DNA from: CAVZZG01 sp963779685
Lineage (GTDB): Bacteria; Actinomycetota; Thermoleophilia; Gaiellales; F1-60-MAGs149
Direction: 5' to 3'
Length of the DNA: 64,000 bases
NCBI GenBank assembly: GCA_963779685.1
Contig: CAVZZG010000001.1
Location: 1 to 64,000, forward strand
Part shown: piece after piece, positions 41,489-47,992 of the stretch
Numbering within the stretch: position 1 is the first letter of the stretch
Layout: each line of letters starts with the position of its first letter
Program-made: the position numbers and the translations under genes
Notes under the pieces: generated by a model
What the model was told of the DNA's origin: nothing
Databases searched by the model: none
What the model saw: only the letters and a program-made list of their open reading frames with translations

Positions 41489-42061
41489 CTACCGGTCGCC
41501 CTGGACCAGGGCCAGGAACTCGGCGCGCGTCCGCGGGTCGGTGCGGACGATGCCGCGCACCGACGAGGTGATCGTCCGCGCCCCGGGCGTCCGGACGCCG
41601 CGTACCGTCATGCAGAGGTGTTCGGCCTCGACCACGACGCCGACGCCCCGCGGCTCGAGGTTCGCCTCGAGCCAGTCGGCGACCTGCGTCGTCATCCGCT
41701 CCTGCACCTGGAGCCGGCGGGCGTACAGCTCGACGACCCGGGCCAGCTTGGACAGACCCACGATGCGCGCTCCGGGCAGGTACGCGACGTGCGCGACGCC
41801 CGTGAACGGCATCAGGTGGTGCTCGCACAGCGACGAGAACGGGATGCCCTTGACGATGACGAGCTCGTCGTACGCGCCGTCGTTCGGGAACGTCGTCAGG
41901 TCGAACGTCGAGGGCGCGAGCAGTTCGGCGTACATCCGCGCGACCCGGGCCGGGGTCCAGCGGAGCGACTCGTCGGTCAGGTCGACGCCGAGCGCCGTCA
42001 GGAGCTCGTGGACGCCCGCCTCGGCGCGCGCGAGGTCGATGTCGGGTTGCGCGGGCGTCAT
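41489..42061 (-). CDS. folE: GTP cyclohydrolase I
   Basis: 190 residues, full length. The zinc and active-site motifs FSSLCEHHLMPFTGVAHVAYLP and IVGLSKLARVVELYARRLQVQERMT, and the second cysteine segment VVVEAEHLCMTVRGV, are all present. It makes dihydroneopterin triphosphate for folate. ATG 42061 is 47 bases after the ferric-reductase-like gene 1 stop. Confidence 0.95.
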   Translation of the reverse strand: MTPAQPDIDLARAEAGVHELLTALGVDLTDESLRWTPARVARMYAELLAPSTFDLTTFPNDGAYDELVIVKGIPFSSLCEHHLMPFTGVAHVAYLPGARIVGLSKLARVVELYARRLQVQERMTTQVADWLEANLEPRGVGVVVEAEHLCMTVRGVRTPGARTITSSVRGIVRTDPRTRAEFLALVQGDR

Positions 42062-42108
42062 CCCGCGCAGTCTACGCGCTACGCCTGTCCGTTCCGGCGG
42101 TGCGAACC

Positions 42109-42684
42109 TCAGTCGCCAGAGGCCTCGCGGGGTGTGGTGCGGGCGGCGGGTTTGCGGGCCTTGAGGGGCGCTTCGAACCAGCGCCACCAGGCGACGCCGC
42201 CGATGATGGCGGCGCTGGTGCCGTAGGCGGCGAGTGCCCATTTGGAGCCGGTGTCGGTGCCCTGGGCGATGCCGTGCACGAGGCTCAGCGCCCAGACGCT
42301 GTAGCCGAGGTAGTGGAAGTTGCGCCAGAACTTCTGGTTGACGAGGATCTTGCGTTGTTTCAGGTGGAAGCTGAACGGCAGCGCGATCGCGATCCAGAAC
42401 GCGATCGCGCCGAGCAGCACCGGCCACTGGGCGTGGATGCCGACCAGGGTGGTGAGGTGGATGCCGGCGAACTTGTCGAACAGGAGCGTGCCGACGTGGG
42501 TCAGCAGCGCCAAAAAGCCGAGCATCGCCACGAACCGGTGGTAGTCGAACTGGGGCGCGACCGGCGGCCGGAAGGAGCGCGCCGTGAGGCTGATCCCCCA
42601 CGCCACCGAGATCGTGTAGCACGCGAACGCGATGAACGCGCTCGACCGCGTCACATCCCACAGCACCATCCCACCGATGATCAT
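42109..42684 (-). CDS. ferric reductase-like transmembrane heme protein, copy 1
   Basis: 191 residues with five or six transmembrane helices. Two histidine pairs, H49/H63 in helix 2 (HRFVAMLGFLALLTHVG) and H124/H137 in helix 4 (HYLGYSVWALSLVHG), have the 12-13-residue spacing that holds two b hemes in the ferric reductase/NOX/MsrQ superfamily. No flavin or NAD domain is fused. The start overlaps the apbE stop by 4 bases. Nearly the whole gene lies in a 566-base repeat shared with the gene at 47061-47639. It probably moves electrons across the membrane to a flavinylated or other partner. Confidence 0.88.
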   Translation of the reverse strand: MIIGGMVLWDVTRSSAFIAFACYTISVAWGISLTARSFRPPVAPQFDYHRFVAMLGFLALLTHVGTLLFDKFAGIHLTTLVGIHAQWPVLLGAIAFWIAIALPFSFHLKQRKILVNQKFWRNFHYLGYSVWALSLVHGIAQGTDTGSKWALAAYGTSAAIIGGVAWWRWFEAPLKARKPAARTTPREASGD

Positions 42685-42687
42685 CGC
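42122..42687 (-). repeat. 566-bp near-identical repeat, copy 1
   Basis: Matches 47077-47642 without gaps. The only differences seen are at 42513-42514 (AA against GG), which are synonymous in two adjacent codons. The repeat covers the ferric-reductase-like gene from 3 bases before its ATG to about four codons before its stop. Confidence 0.95.
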
Positions 42688-43574
42688 GCTATCACCTCCG
42701 ACCAGTTCGGGCTCTGCCGGGTCTCGTCCTGCAGGCAGACGAGGGCCGCATCCGGAATCTCATCGACCAGCTCGGGTCGCAGCACGAGGACTTTCGCCAT
42801 CACCTCGGCGCGGACCGGCTCGTCGCTCACGACCGTCGCCTGGACGCGCCGGGCGGGCTCGCCCGTGTCCGGGTCGATGATGTGGTGGGCCTCCCGGCCG
42901 TCGGCATTCGTCCAGTGGCGCCGGGACCAGCCGGAGGTGGCGACGCCCTGGCCCTCGTGCAGCCTGATCAGCGCGATCGGTGGATGTCCTGCGCCGCGGG
43001 GGTCCTCGACCTGAACCTCGTGATCGCCGCGGGCCGCGACCATGTCGCCGCCGGCGTCCACCAGCAGCGACGGATCGGGCGAGAGCTCGGCCACCATCTG
43101 CGCCGCGCGCCGGACGCTCCACGTCTTCGCGATCCCGCCGAGATCGACGGCGCATCCGGCCGGGACGAGGACGATCCGGCGCCGGCGGTCGAATACGAGC
43201 GGGTCGTGCCTGACCGGGGCGCTCTCGGGACTCGTGGCCGTACCGGGCCTGGCGTCGTGGATGCTCTCGGTGTAGCCCCACGCGAGCACGGCCGCCCCGA
43301 CCAGCGGCGCGAACACCCCGTTGGTCTCGCGTTGCCAGCGGTCGGCCTCCAGCATGACGTCGAGCGTCTCCTGGCTGACCTCGACCGGAATGCCCGCGCA
43401 GCGGTTGATGCGGGAGAGCTCGCTCGACTCGCGGAACCGCGACCAGCGTTGCTCGTCCTCCTCGACCTGCGCTGCGACCTGGTCGGCCTGCGCCTGCTCG
43501 AGCACGCCGGAGTGGTAGATGCGCCACGTGGTGCCCATCGCCTTCCACTCCCAGGCGGGGCGCTCGATGGACAC
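42681..43574 (-). CDS. apbE: FAD:protein FMN transferase ApbE
   Basis: 297 residues. ApbE attaches FMN through a phosphoester to Thr/Ser of extracytoplasmic proteins, with magnesium. Motifs are WKAMGTTWRIY at the N-terminus, VFAPLVGAAVLAWGY, the FAD/metal motif GCAVDLGGIAKTWSVRRAAQM and LLVDAGGDMVAARG, and the C-terminal HHIIDPDTGEPAR and VMAKVLVL. No lipobox or signal peptide is seen, so its location is uncertain. GTG 43574 overlaps the stop of the small coiled-coil gene by one base. No canonical FMN-binding-domain substrate is encoded nearby. Confidence 0.93.
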   Translation of the reverse strand: MSIERPAWEWKAMGTTWRIYHSGVLEQAQADQVAAQVEEDEQRWSRFRESSELSRINRCAGIPVEVSQETLDVMLEADRWQRETNGVFAPLVGAAVLAWGYTESIHDARPGTATSPESAPVRHDPLVFDRRRRIVLVPAGCAVDLGGIAKTWSVRRAAQMVAELSPDPSLLVDAGGDMVAARGDHEVQVEDPRGAGHPPIALIRLHEGQGVATSGWSRRHWTNADGREAHHIIDPDTGEPARRVQATVVSDEPVRAEVMAKVLVLRPELVDEIPDAALVCLQDETRQSPNWSEVIAR

Positions 43575-43924
43575 TATCCGGGCGCGGATCCGCCGTTGAC
43601 GGTCACGTAGCTCACGACGGTCGACCCGGTCACCACCTTGCGCTTCATGGTACGCGTCTTCGTGATCTCGGCCGCCAGCAGCTTCTGGTTCGCGTTGATG
43701 GTGGTCGTGAGCTTCTTGAAGTTCGCCGCCAGGGCGTTGTAACGGTCGACGGCGAGCTGATCCCGCGCAGCCGCCTGGTCGGCCAGCTTCTGCAGGTGCT
43801 CGACCTTCGCGGTGGCCGCGGAATGGGCGTTGGCACGGTGCTCGGCCTGGACGGCGAACGCGAGTGCGCCGCCGCAGATGGCGGCCACGCCGACGTTGTA
43901 GATGGCGAGGTACGAGAGGCGCAT
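43574..43924 (-). CDS. small membrane-anchored coiled-coil protein A1, unknown
   Basis: 116 residues. An N-terminal transmembrane helix (YLAIYNVGVAAICGGALAFAVQA) is followed by an extracytoplasmic coiled coil (about 35-90, Ala/Lys/Gln-rich) and a short tail VVTGSTVVSYVTVNGG. The paralogue at 47648-47992 ends with the same pattern (VITGSTIVSYATG). TGST resembles the SGAT-type FMN attachment motif used by ApbE. That is a suggestion only. It lies directly between the Pro/Gly-rich gene and apbE. Confidence 0.75.
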   Translation of the reverse strand: MRLSYLAIYNVGVAAICGGALAFAVQAEHRANAHSAATAKVEHLQKLADQAAARDQLAVDRYNALAANFKKLTTTINANQKLLAAEITKTRTMKRKVVTGSTVVSYVTVNGGSAPG

Positions 43925-43925
43925 C

Positions 43926-44801
43926 TCAGTTGCCGATCACGTCGGTGCGGGAGGACTGGGCGGTCGCCGAGCCACCGGCGTTGGTGGCGGTGACCTTGAC
44001 GCGGAATGAGAAGCCGACGTCCGAGCTGACCGTGGTGTACGAAGACGGGCCGCTTGCGAACTGCGTGCACGTGCTGGTGTCGCCGGTGCAGCGCCACCAC
44101 GTGATGACGTAGCTGTTGCCGGTGCCCGTCCACGTCCCCTGGCTGGCCGTCAGCCTGGAGCCGACGGTGTTGCCGCCGCTCACCCGGGGTCGGGTGGTGT
44201 TCGTCGGTGCGGCGACGGTGGTCGTCCCGCCGCCGCCGCTCGTGGTGCCGCCGCCGCCGCTCGTGGTGCCGCCGCCGCCGCTGGTCGTGCCGCCGCCGCC
44301 GCTGGTGGTGCCGCCGCCGCCGCTGGTGGTGCCGCCGCCCTGTCCGGTGGTCGGAGGCGGGGGTGGAGGCGGGGGTGGAGGCGTGGCCTTGCCGGTGCTG
44401 CCGCCGCCCGGGGGCGGAGGCGGGGGTGGAGGCGGGGTGCTCTTGCCTCCGGAGGTGCCGGACGCGGGGCTGGCGGACCACGTCTGGCCGGAGGTGTCGC
44501 TCGCACTCGACCCGTTCGTCGTGACCGGGCCCTGCTTGACGACTGTCACGATGCGCTTGGGATGCACCACCACCGCCGAGAGCTTGAGCGCGCTCGGGAG
44601 GTGCACCTGGCTCACGGTCGGCAGGCCGTCGAGCTTCACGCCGCTGCCGCCGGACTTCTGCGCCGCCGTGGCGGCTTCCTGGTGCGCCGTGCCGGCGAAG
44701 GTGCGGGTGTGTGCGACGGCATACGCGGCGCCGCTGACGGCGACGCCGGCGCCGAGGGCGCACGCCGCTGCGGCGGCTCGGCTGAGGATGGTGCTCGCCA
44801 T
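43926..44801 (-). CDS. secreted Pro/Gly-rich protein with Ig-like C-terminal domain (1)
   Basis: 291 residues. The N-terminal hydrophobic segment (AAAAACALGAGVAVSGAAYAVA) is a signal or anchor. Next comes a region with LPSALKLSAVVVHPKRIVTVVKQGPV, then runs of 9 and 10 prolines separated by glycines, five or so GGGGTTS repeats, and a C-terminal Ig-like domain (RPRVSGGNTVGSRLTASQGTWTG ... WWRCTGD ... DVGFSFRVKVTATNAGGS). The proline spacer could span the cell wall. Its paralogue is at 47993-48790. ATG 44801. Confidence 0.78.
   Translation of the reverse strand: MASTILSRAAAAACALGAGVAVSGAAYAVAHTRTFAGTAHQEAATAAQKSGGSGVKLDGLPTVSQVHLPSALKLSAVVVHPKRIVTVVKQGPVTTNGSSASDTSGQTWSASPASGTSGGKSTPPPPPPPPPGGGSTGKATPPPPPPPPPPTTGQGGGTTSGGGGTTSGGGGTTSGGGGTTSGGGGTTSGGGGTTTVAAPTNTTRPRVSGGNTVGSRLTASQGTWTGTGNSYVITWWRCTGDTSTCTQFASGPSSYTTVSSDVGFSFRVKVTATNAGGSATAQSSRTDVIGN
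44227..44340 (-). repeat. 21-bp tandem repeats encoding GGGGTTS
   Basis: A unit of 21 bases (ctcgtggtgccgccgccgccg type) recurs about 5.4 times with one- or two-base variants. It encodes the Gly/Thr/Ser spacer of the Pro/Gly-rich protein and is a likely site of length variation. Confidence 0.8.
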
Positions 44802-44806
44802 CGCGA

Positions 44807-45268
44807 TCAGCTCGTCCCGCTCGTGGGTGCACCGGCGGCGGCAGCGCTCGCGGCCCCGCCGCTGAACGAGGTCACCGAGGTCGAGTAGATCGTCGCCGCC
44901 GCGCTCGCGGTGGTCGCATTGCGCGCGTCCGTCCGCGCCTTGCGGAGATCGGCCAGCATCCGCTGCTGGGTGCGGCGAGCGTCGCGGACGACCTTGTTGT
45001 ACTGGGTCGTCATCTTGGCGAAGTTCCGCTCGGTGTCGGTCGCGTGCTTCTCGACGGTCGCCAGGTACGCCGTCAGCTTGGCCGTGCGGTCCTGCGCCGC
45101 GGCGTTGCGTTCGGCCTGGGTGTTCATCTCCAGCGCGTAAGCGACCGAACACGTCGAAGCGATGCAGATCACGCTCGTGTAGACACGCTGCAGCCGCTTG
45201 CGGCGCTTCACCGCCTCTGGTGCGTTCGGGTTCTTCGCCTTCGCGGGGCGACCGTCAGCCTCGTGCAT
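44807..45268 (-). CDS. small membrane-anchored coiled-coil protein B1, unknown
   Basis: 153 residues. A basic N-terminus (NAPEAVKRRKRLQRVY) is followed by one transmembrane helix (TSVICIASTCSVAYALEM), a long coiled coil (about 48-125, including MLADLRKARTDARN) and a low-complexity tail ending AGAPTSGTS. The paralogue at 48805-49219 shares the layout, the RMLADLRKAR segment and the tail ending APTTGTS. ATG 45268 has GGAG 8 bases upstream. First gene of the ApbE-containing set, behind a structured leader. Confidence 0.75.
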   Translation of the reverse strand: MHEADGRPAKAKNPNAPEAVKRRKRLQRVYTSVICIASTCSVAYALEMNTQAERNAAAQDRTAKLTAYLATVEKHATDTERNFAKMTTQYNKVVRDARRTQQRMLADLRKARTDARNATTASAAATIYSTSVTSFSGGAASAAAAGAPTSGTS

Positions 45269-45292
45269 CCGTTGACTCCGATGGGAAAGGTG

Positions 45293-45438
45293 GGACGTTG
45301 CCTCTAACGTCCTGATTCGAGCATCGGCCGCTCCATCTCACCCTGAAGGTGATTTCGATGACGGAGCGGTCATCCGGACTCCAGAGTCTGCCGAAACCTG
45401 ACCGGGCGCATCCCTTGAAGGGGTGAAAACCCGGTCAG
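45293..45438 (-). ncRNA. multi-hairpin structured leader of the coiled-coil/ApbE operon
   Basis: Five successive perfect inverted repeats: 45398-45438 (CTGACCGGG/CCCGGTCAG, with an inner CCCTT/AAGGG), 45377-45388 (GACTCcaGAGTC), 45357-45374 (GATGAC-N6-GTCATC), 45338-45352 (TCACC-N5-GGTGA) and 45293-45312 (GGACGTT-N6-AACGTCC). The last ends 24 bases before ATG 45268. It could be a riboswitch-like leader, an array of operator sites, or partly the terminator of the ferredoxin gene upstream. No known riboswitch consensus is recognised. The remaining gene-free stretch 45439-45639 shows nothing clear. Confidence 0.5.
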
Positions 45439-45639
45439 CCGGACGACCTGCCGCGCCTGGGAGCGTTCGGCGCAGAGCCGCGATCCAGAGCGCGTCGGCA
45501 GGTGCGCGCGCAGCAGCCGGCCCGGCAAGGAGCGGGCCCGAGATCCTCCCGACCCTGGGGCCGGACCAGGTACGTGCTCAGGCTCCCGCGCGGACGGTCG
45601 GGCCGGATGCGTCAGGGCCCGCCGCGCGGGTCGCGAGGC

Positions 45640-45825
45640 TCAGCTCTCGACGGAGAGCGCCCCGACGGGGCAGGTGTCGCAGATGCGCTGGGCCCGGCCC
45701 TCGTCCATGTCGCCCACGAGCACGCGGGCGATGCCGGTGTCATCGATCTCGATGGCGTCAGGGTCCTCTGCGACGCACTCGCCGCTGCCGATGCAGGTGT
45801 CAGGGTCGACGATCAGTCGTGCCAT
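45640..45825 (-). CDS. small ferredoxin
   Basis: 61 residues. Cysteines are arranged C-x5-C (DTCIGSGEC) and later C-x2-C-P (RICDTCPVG), the pattern of single-cluster [3Fe-4S]/[4Fe-4S] ferredoxins that serve P450s, with serine at the variable middle position. An acidic surface (EDPDAIEIDD) is typical. It follows the FAD reductase gene by 44 bases on the same strand, and is its likely electron acceptor. Confidence 0.9.
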   Translation of the reverse strand: MARLIVDPDTCIGSGECVAEDPDAIEIDDTGIARVLVGDMDEGRAQRICDTCPVGALSVES

Positions 45826-45869
45826 GGTGGTCTTCTCCTCGTGTTCGAGAGCGAATGGTCGATGATGGC

Positions 45870-47012
45870 CTACGCGGCGGACGCGATCATGTCGCGGGCC
45901 TCGCGGAGGCGGGCCGGTGCGTTCAGCAACAGCACGCAGGTCGGCTGCCCGTCTGCGTCCCGGCCGACGTGGAGGCCCTGTTCCTGCGTCCAGTCGACCG
46001 CGTGGGCGGCGAGCCCGACCTGCTGGATGCGGAGCCGCCCGACGTCGCTGAAGAAGTACGGCTCCCGGATGTACGGGTCGGACGACCCGAGAATGCTCTT
46101 CGCGACGTGCACGCCGCTCCACTTCGCGTGGTCCCAGTGCGGGATGCCGATCCGCCCGTACCGCGGGTGCGGGAACGTGACGCAGTCGCCGCACGCCCAG
46201 AGATCTTCCTGGCCGATCACCCGCAGCGTCTCGTCGGCCGGCATGGCCAGGGCCCGCGGGTCCTCGACGAGGACTTCGGGCAGGCTCGTGCGGAAGCCTG
46301 CGGCGCTCACCATCACGTCGCAGACCAGGTCGCCGTGCGTCGACGTGTGGATCACGTGCGTGCCGTCCGGGCGCGTCTCGGCGCCGTCGATGCGGACCTC
46401 GCCCAGGAACCGGACGCCTATCTCCGCCAGGATGTCGAGCGCCTGGGCCGAGATGACGTCCAGGAACCGCGCCAGGGGACGGTCGACCATGTCGACCAGG
46501 GTGACGTCGTGGTTCGCCGCGAGCGTCGCCGCGGTCTCGGTGCCGATCAGGCCGGCGCCGATCACGACGACGCGCCTGCCGGGCACGCGCACGCGCTCGA
46601 CCAGGGACAGCATGCCGGGGCCGGTGGCGTTCTCCTCGCATGCCTCGAGTCCGGGCACGGGCGGGCGCGGGTAGCGCAGCCCCGTCGCCCACACCAGGCG
46701 CGGTGCGTCGAGCGTCGTGGCGCCGCCGTCCGCGAGCGCCACCTCGAGCCGCCGGCTCGTGAGATCGAGGCTCTGGACGACGCCGTCGACGTGCCCGACA
46801 CCCAGGTCGGCCATCTTCGCGGTGTCCGCGATCAGCGGCAGCCGGCCGGTGGCGAGGGCGCGCTTCGACAGCGGTGGCCGGTCGTGAGGTTCGCCCGGGC
46901 CGATCATCGTCACGGGCACGTCCGCGGCTGCGAGGGCCGCGGCGCAGGCATAGCCGGCGACGCCGTTACCGACGACGACGACAGATTCGGGGGGAGTGGT
47001 CACGATTCCCAT
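45870..47012 (-). CDS. FAD-dependent ferredoxin reductase
   Basis: 380 residues. Two Rossmann motifs are present: FAD (VVVVGNGVAGYACAAALAAADVPVTMIG) and NAD(P)H (RVVVIGAGLIGTETAATLAANHDVTLVD), with PPLSKRAL, LVWATGLRYPRPPVPG and the FAD-contacting DLWACGDCVTFPHP. This is the rubredoxin/putidaredoxin-reductase type that passes NAD(P)H electrons to a ferredoxin, here encoded next. It starts 48 bases after the second ferric-reductase-like gene, tying soluble donors to the membrane heme protein. Confidence 0.92.
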   Translation of the reverse strand: MGIVTTPPESVVVVGNGVAGYACAAALAAADVPVTMIGPGEPHDRPPLSKRALATGRLPLIADTAKMADLGVGHVDGVVQSLDLTSRRLEVALADGGATTLDAPRLVWATGLRYPRPPVPGLEACEENATGPGMLSLVERVRVPGRRVVVIGAGLIGTETAATLAANHDVTLVDMVDRPLARFLDVISAQALDILAEIGVRFLGEVRIDGAETRPDGTHVIHTSTHGDLVCDVMVSAAGFRTSLPEVLVEDPRALAMPADETLRVIGQEDLWACGDCVTFPHPRYGRIGIPHWDHAKWSGVHVAKSILGSSDPYIREPYFFSDVGRLRIQQVGLAAHAVDWTQEQGLHVGRDADGQPTCVLLLNAPARLREARDMIASAA

Positions 47013-47047
47013 CTTGGCAGGCGAAGCTAAATTCGCACTCAGAGGTA

Positions 47048-47065
47048 GATGACAGTGATGTCATC
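47048..47065. promoter_or_regulatory. dyad GATGACA-GTGA-TGTCATC
   Basis: A perfect 18-base dyad with 7-base arms spans the stop codon of ferric-reductase-like gene 2 (47061-47063) in the gap before the FAD reductase. The outer six bases of each arm (GATGAC/GTCATC) also form a dyad of identical geometry at 45357-45374 in the leader. It may be an operator or an RNA processing or attenuation hairpin. Confidence 0.45.
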
Positions 47066-47639
47066 CTTCTGAGCGAGCCTCGCGGGGTGTGGTGCGGGCG
47101 GCGGGTTTGCGGGCCTTGAGGGGCGCTTCGAACCAGCGCCACCAGGCGACGCCGCCGATGATGGCGGCGCTGGTGCCGTAGGCGGCGAGTGCCCATTTGG
47201 AGCCGGTGTCGGTGCCCTGGGCGATGCCGTGCACGAGGCTCAGCGCCCAGACGCTGTAGCCGAGGTAGTGGAAGTTGCGCCAGAACTTCTGGTTGACGAG
47301 GATCTTGCGTTGTTTCAGGTGGAAGCTGAACGGCAGCGCGATCGCGATCCAGAACGCGATCGCGCCGAGCAGCACCGGCCACTGGGCGTGGATGCCGACC
47401 AGGGTGGTGAGGTGGATGCCGGCGAACTTGTCGAACAGGAGCGTGCCGACGTGGGTCAGCAGCGCCAGGAAGCCGAGCATCGCCACGAACCGGTGGTAGT
47501 CGAACTGGGGCGCGACCGGCGGCCGGAAGGAGCGCGCCGTGAGGCTGATCCCCCACGCCACCGAGATCGTGTAGCACGCGAACGCGATGAACGCGCTCGA
47601 CCGCGTCACATCCCACAGCACCATCCCACCGATGATCAT
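47061..47639 (-). CDS. ferric reductase-like transmembrane heme protein, copy 2
   Basis: 192 residues, identical to copy 1 through about residue 187 and differing only in the last few residues (EARSEG instead of EASGD). It has the same bis-heme histidine pairs H49/H63 and H124/H137. It belongs to the set with the FAD reductase and ferredoxin rather than with ApbE. ATG 47639 lies 8 bases after the A2 coiled-coil gene. Confidence 0.88.
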   Translation of the reverse strand: MIIGGMVLWDVTRSSAFIAFACYTISVAWGISLTARSFRPPVAPQFDYHRFVAMLGFLALLTHVGTLLFDKFAGIHLTTLVGIHAQWPVLLGAIAFWIAIALPFSFHLKQRKILVNQKFWRNFHYLGYSVWALSLVHGIAQGTDTGSKWALAAYGTSAAIIGGVAWWRWFEAPLKARKPAARTTPREARSEG

Positions 47640-47642
47640 CGC
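47077..47642 (-). repeat. 566-bp near-identical repeat, copy 2
   Basis: Gap-free match to 42122-42687 at an offset of 4955 bases in the same orientation, two mismatches. No terminal inverted repeats or target duplications are visible at the borders, and the edges fall just inside the gene ends. Confidence 0.95.
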
Positions 47643-47647
47643 TCCGC

Positions 47648-47992
47648 CTAACCCTGCGGCGCGCGGCCGGTGGCGTACGAGACGATCGTCGAGCCGGTGA
47701 TGACGGCGGGGTGCATCGCCTGCGTCTTCTGGATCTCGGCTGCCAGGCGCGCCTGCGAGGTCTGCGCCTTCGCGACCAGCTCGTCGTACATGCCCTTGAT
47801 CGCGTCGTAGCGGGCGACGAGCCGCTGATCCCGGGACGCGGCCATGGTGGCCCGCGCCTGCCACTGCTGTGCGTCGCGGTGCACGGCGTCTGCCTCGTTC
47901 GTGCGGGAGTACGCCTGCACCGCGAGTGCGATTGCGACCGCGCAGACCACGCCCATCGCGAGCGTGTAGACGATGAAGAGCGACCGGGGCAC
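47648..47992 (-). CDS. small membrane-anchored coiled-coil protein A2, unknown
   Basis: 114 residues with one N-terminal transmembrane helix (IVYTLAMGVVCAVAIALAVQA), a coiled coil (about 35-90) and a tail VITGSTIVSYATG. It is the paralogue of the 43574-43924 product, about one third identical by eye, with the strongest match at the tail (LAAEI-K-T ... TGST-VSY). The GTG at 47992 directly abuts the stop of the Pro/Gly-rich gene. Confidence 0.75.
   Translation of the reverse strand: MPRSLFIVYTLAMGVVCAVAIALAVQAYSRTNEADAVHRDAQQWQARATMAASRDQRLVARYDAIKGMYDELVAKAQTSQARLAAEIQKTQAMHPAVITGSTIVSYATGRAPQG

Noticed and set aside
45293..45438. Possible CRISPR array
   Set aside because: The elements are five different inverted repeats, not direct repeats with spacers, and no cas genes are present.
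42122..47642. The 566-bp repeats as an insertion sequence
   Set aside because: They contain only the ferric-reductase-like gene, with no transposase, terminal inverted repeats or target duplications.
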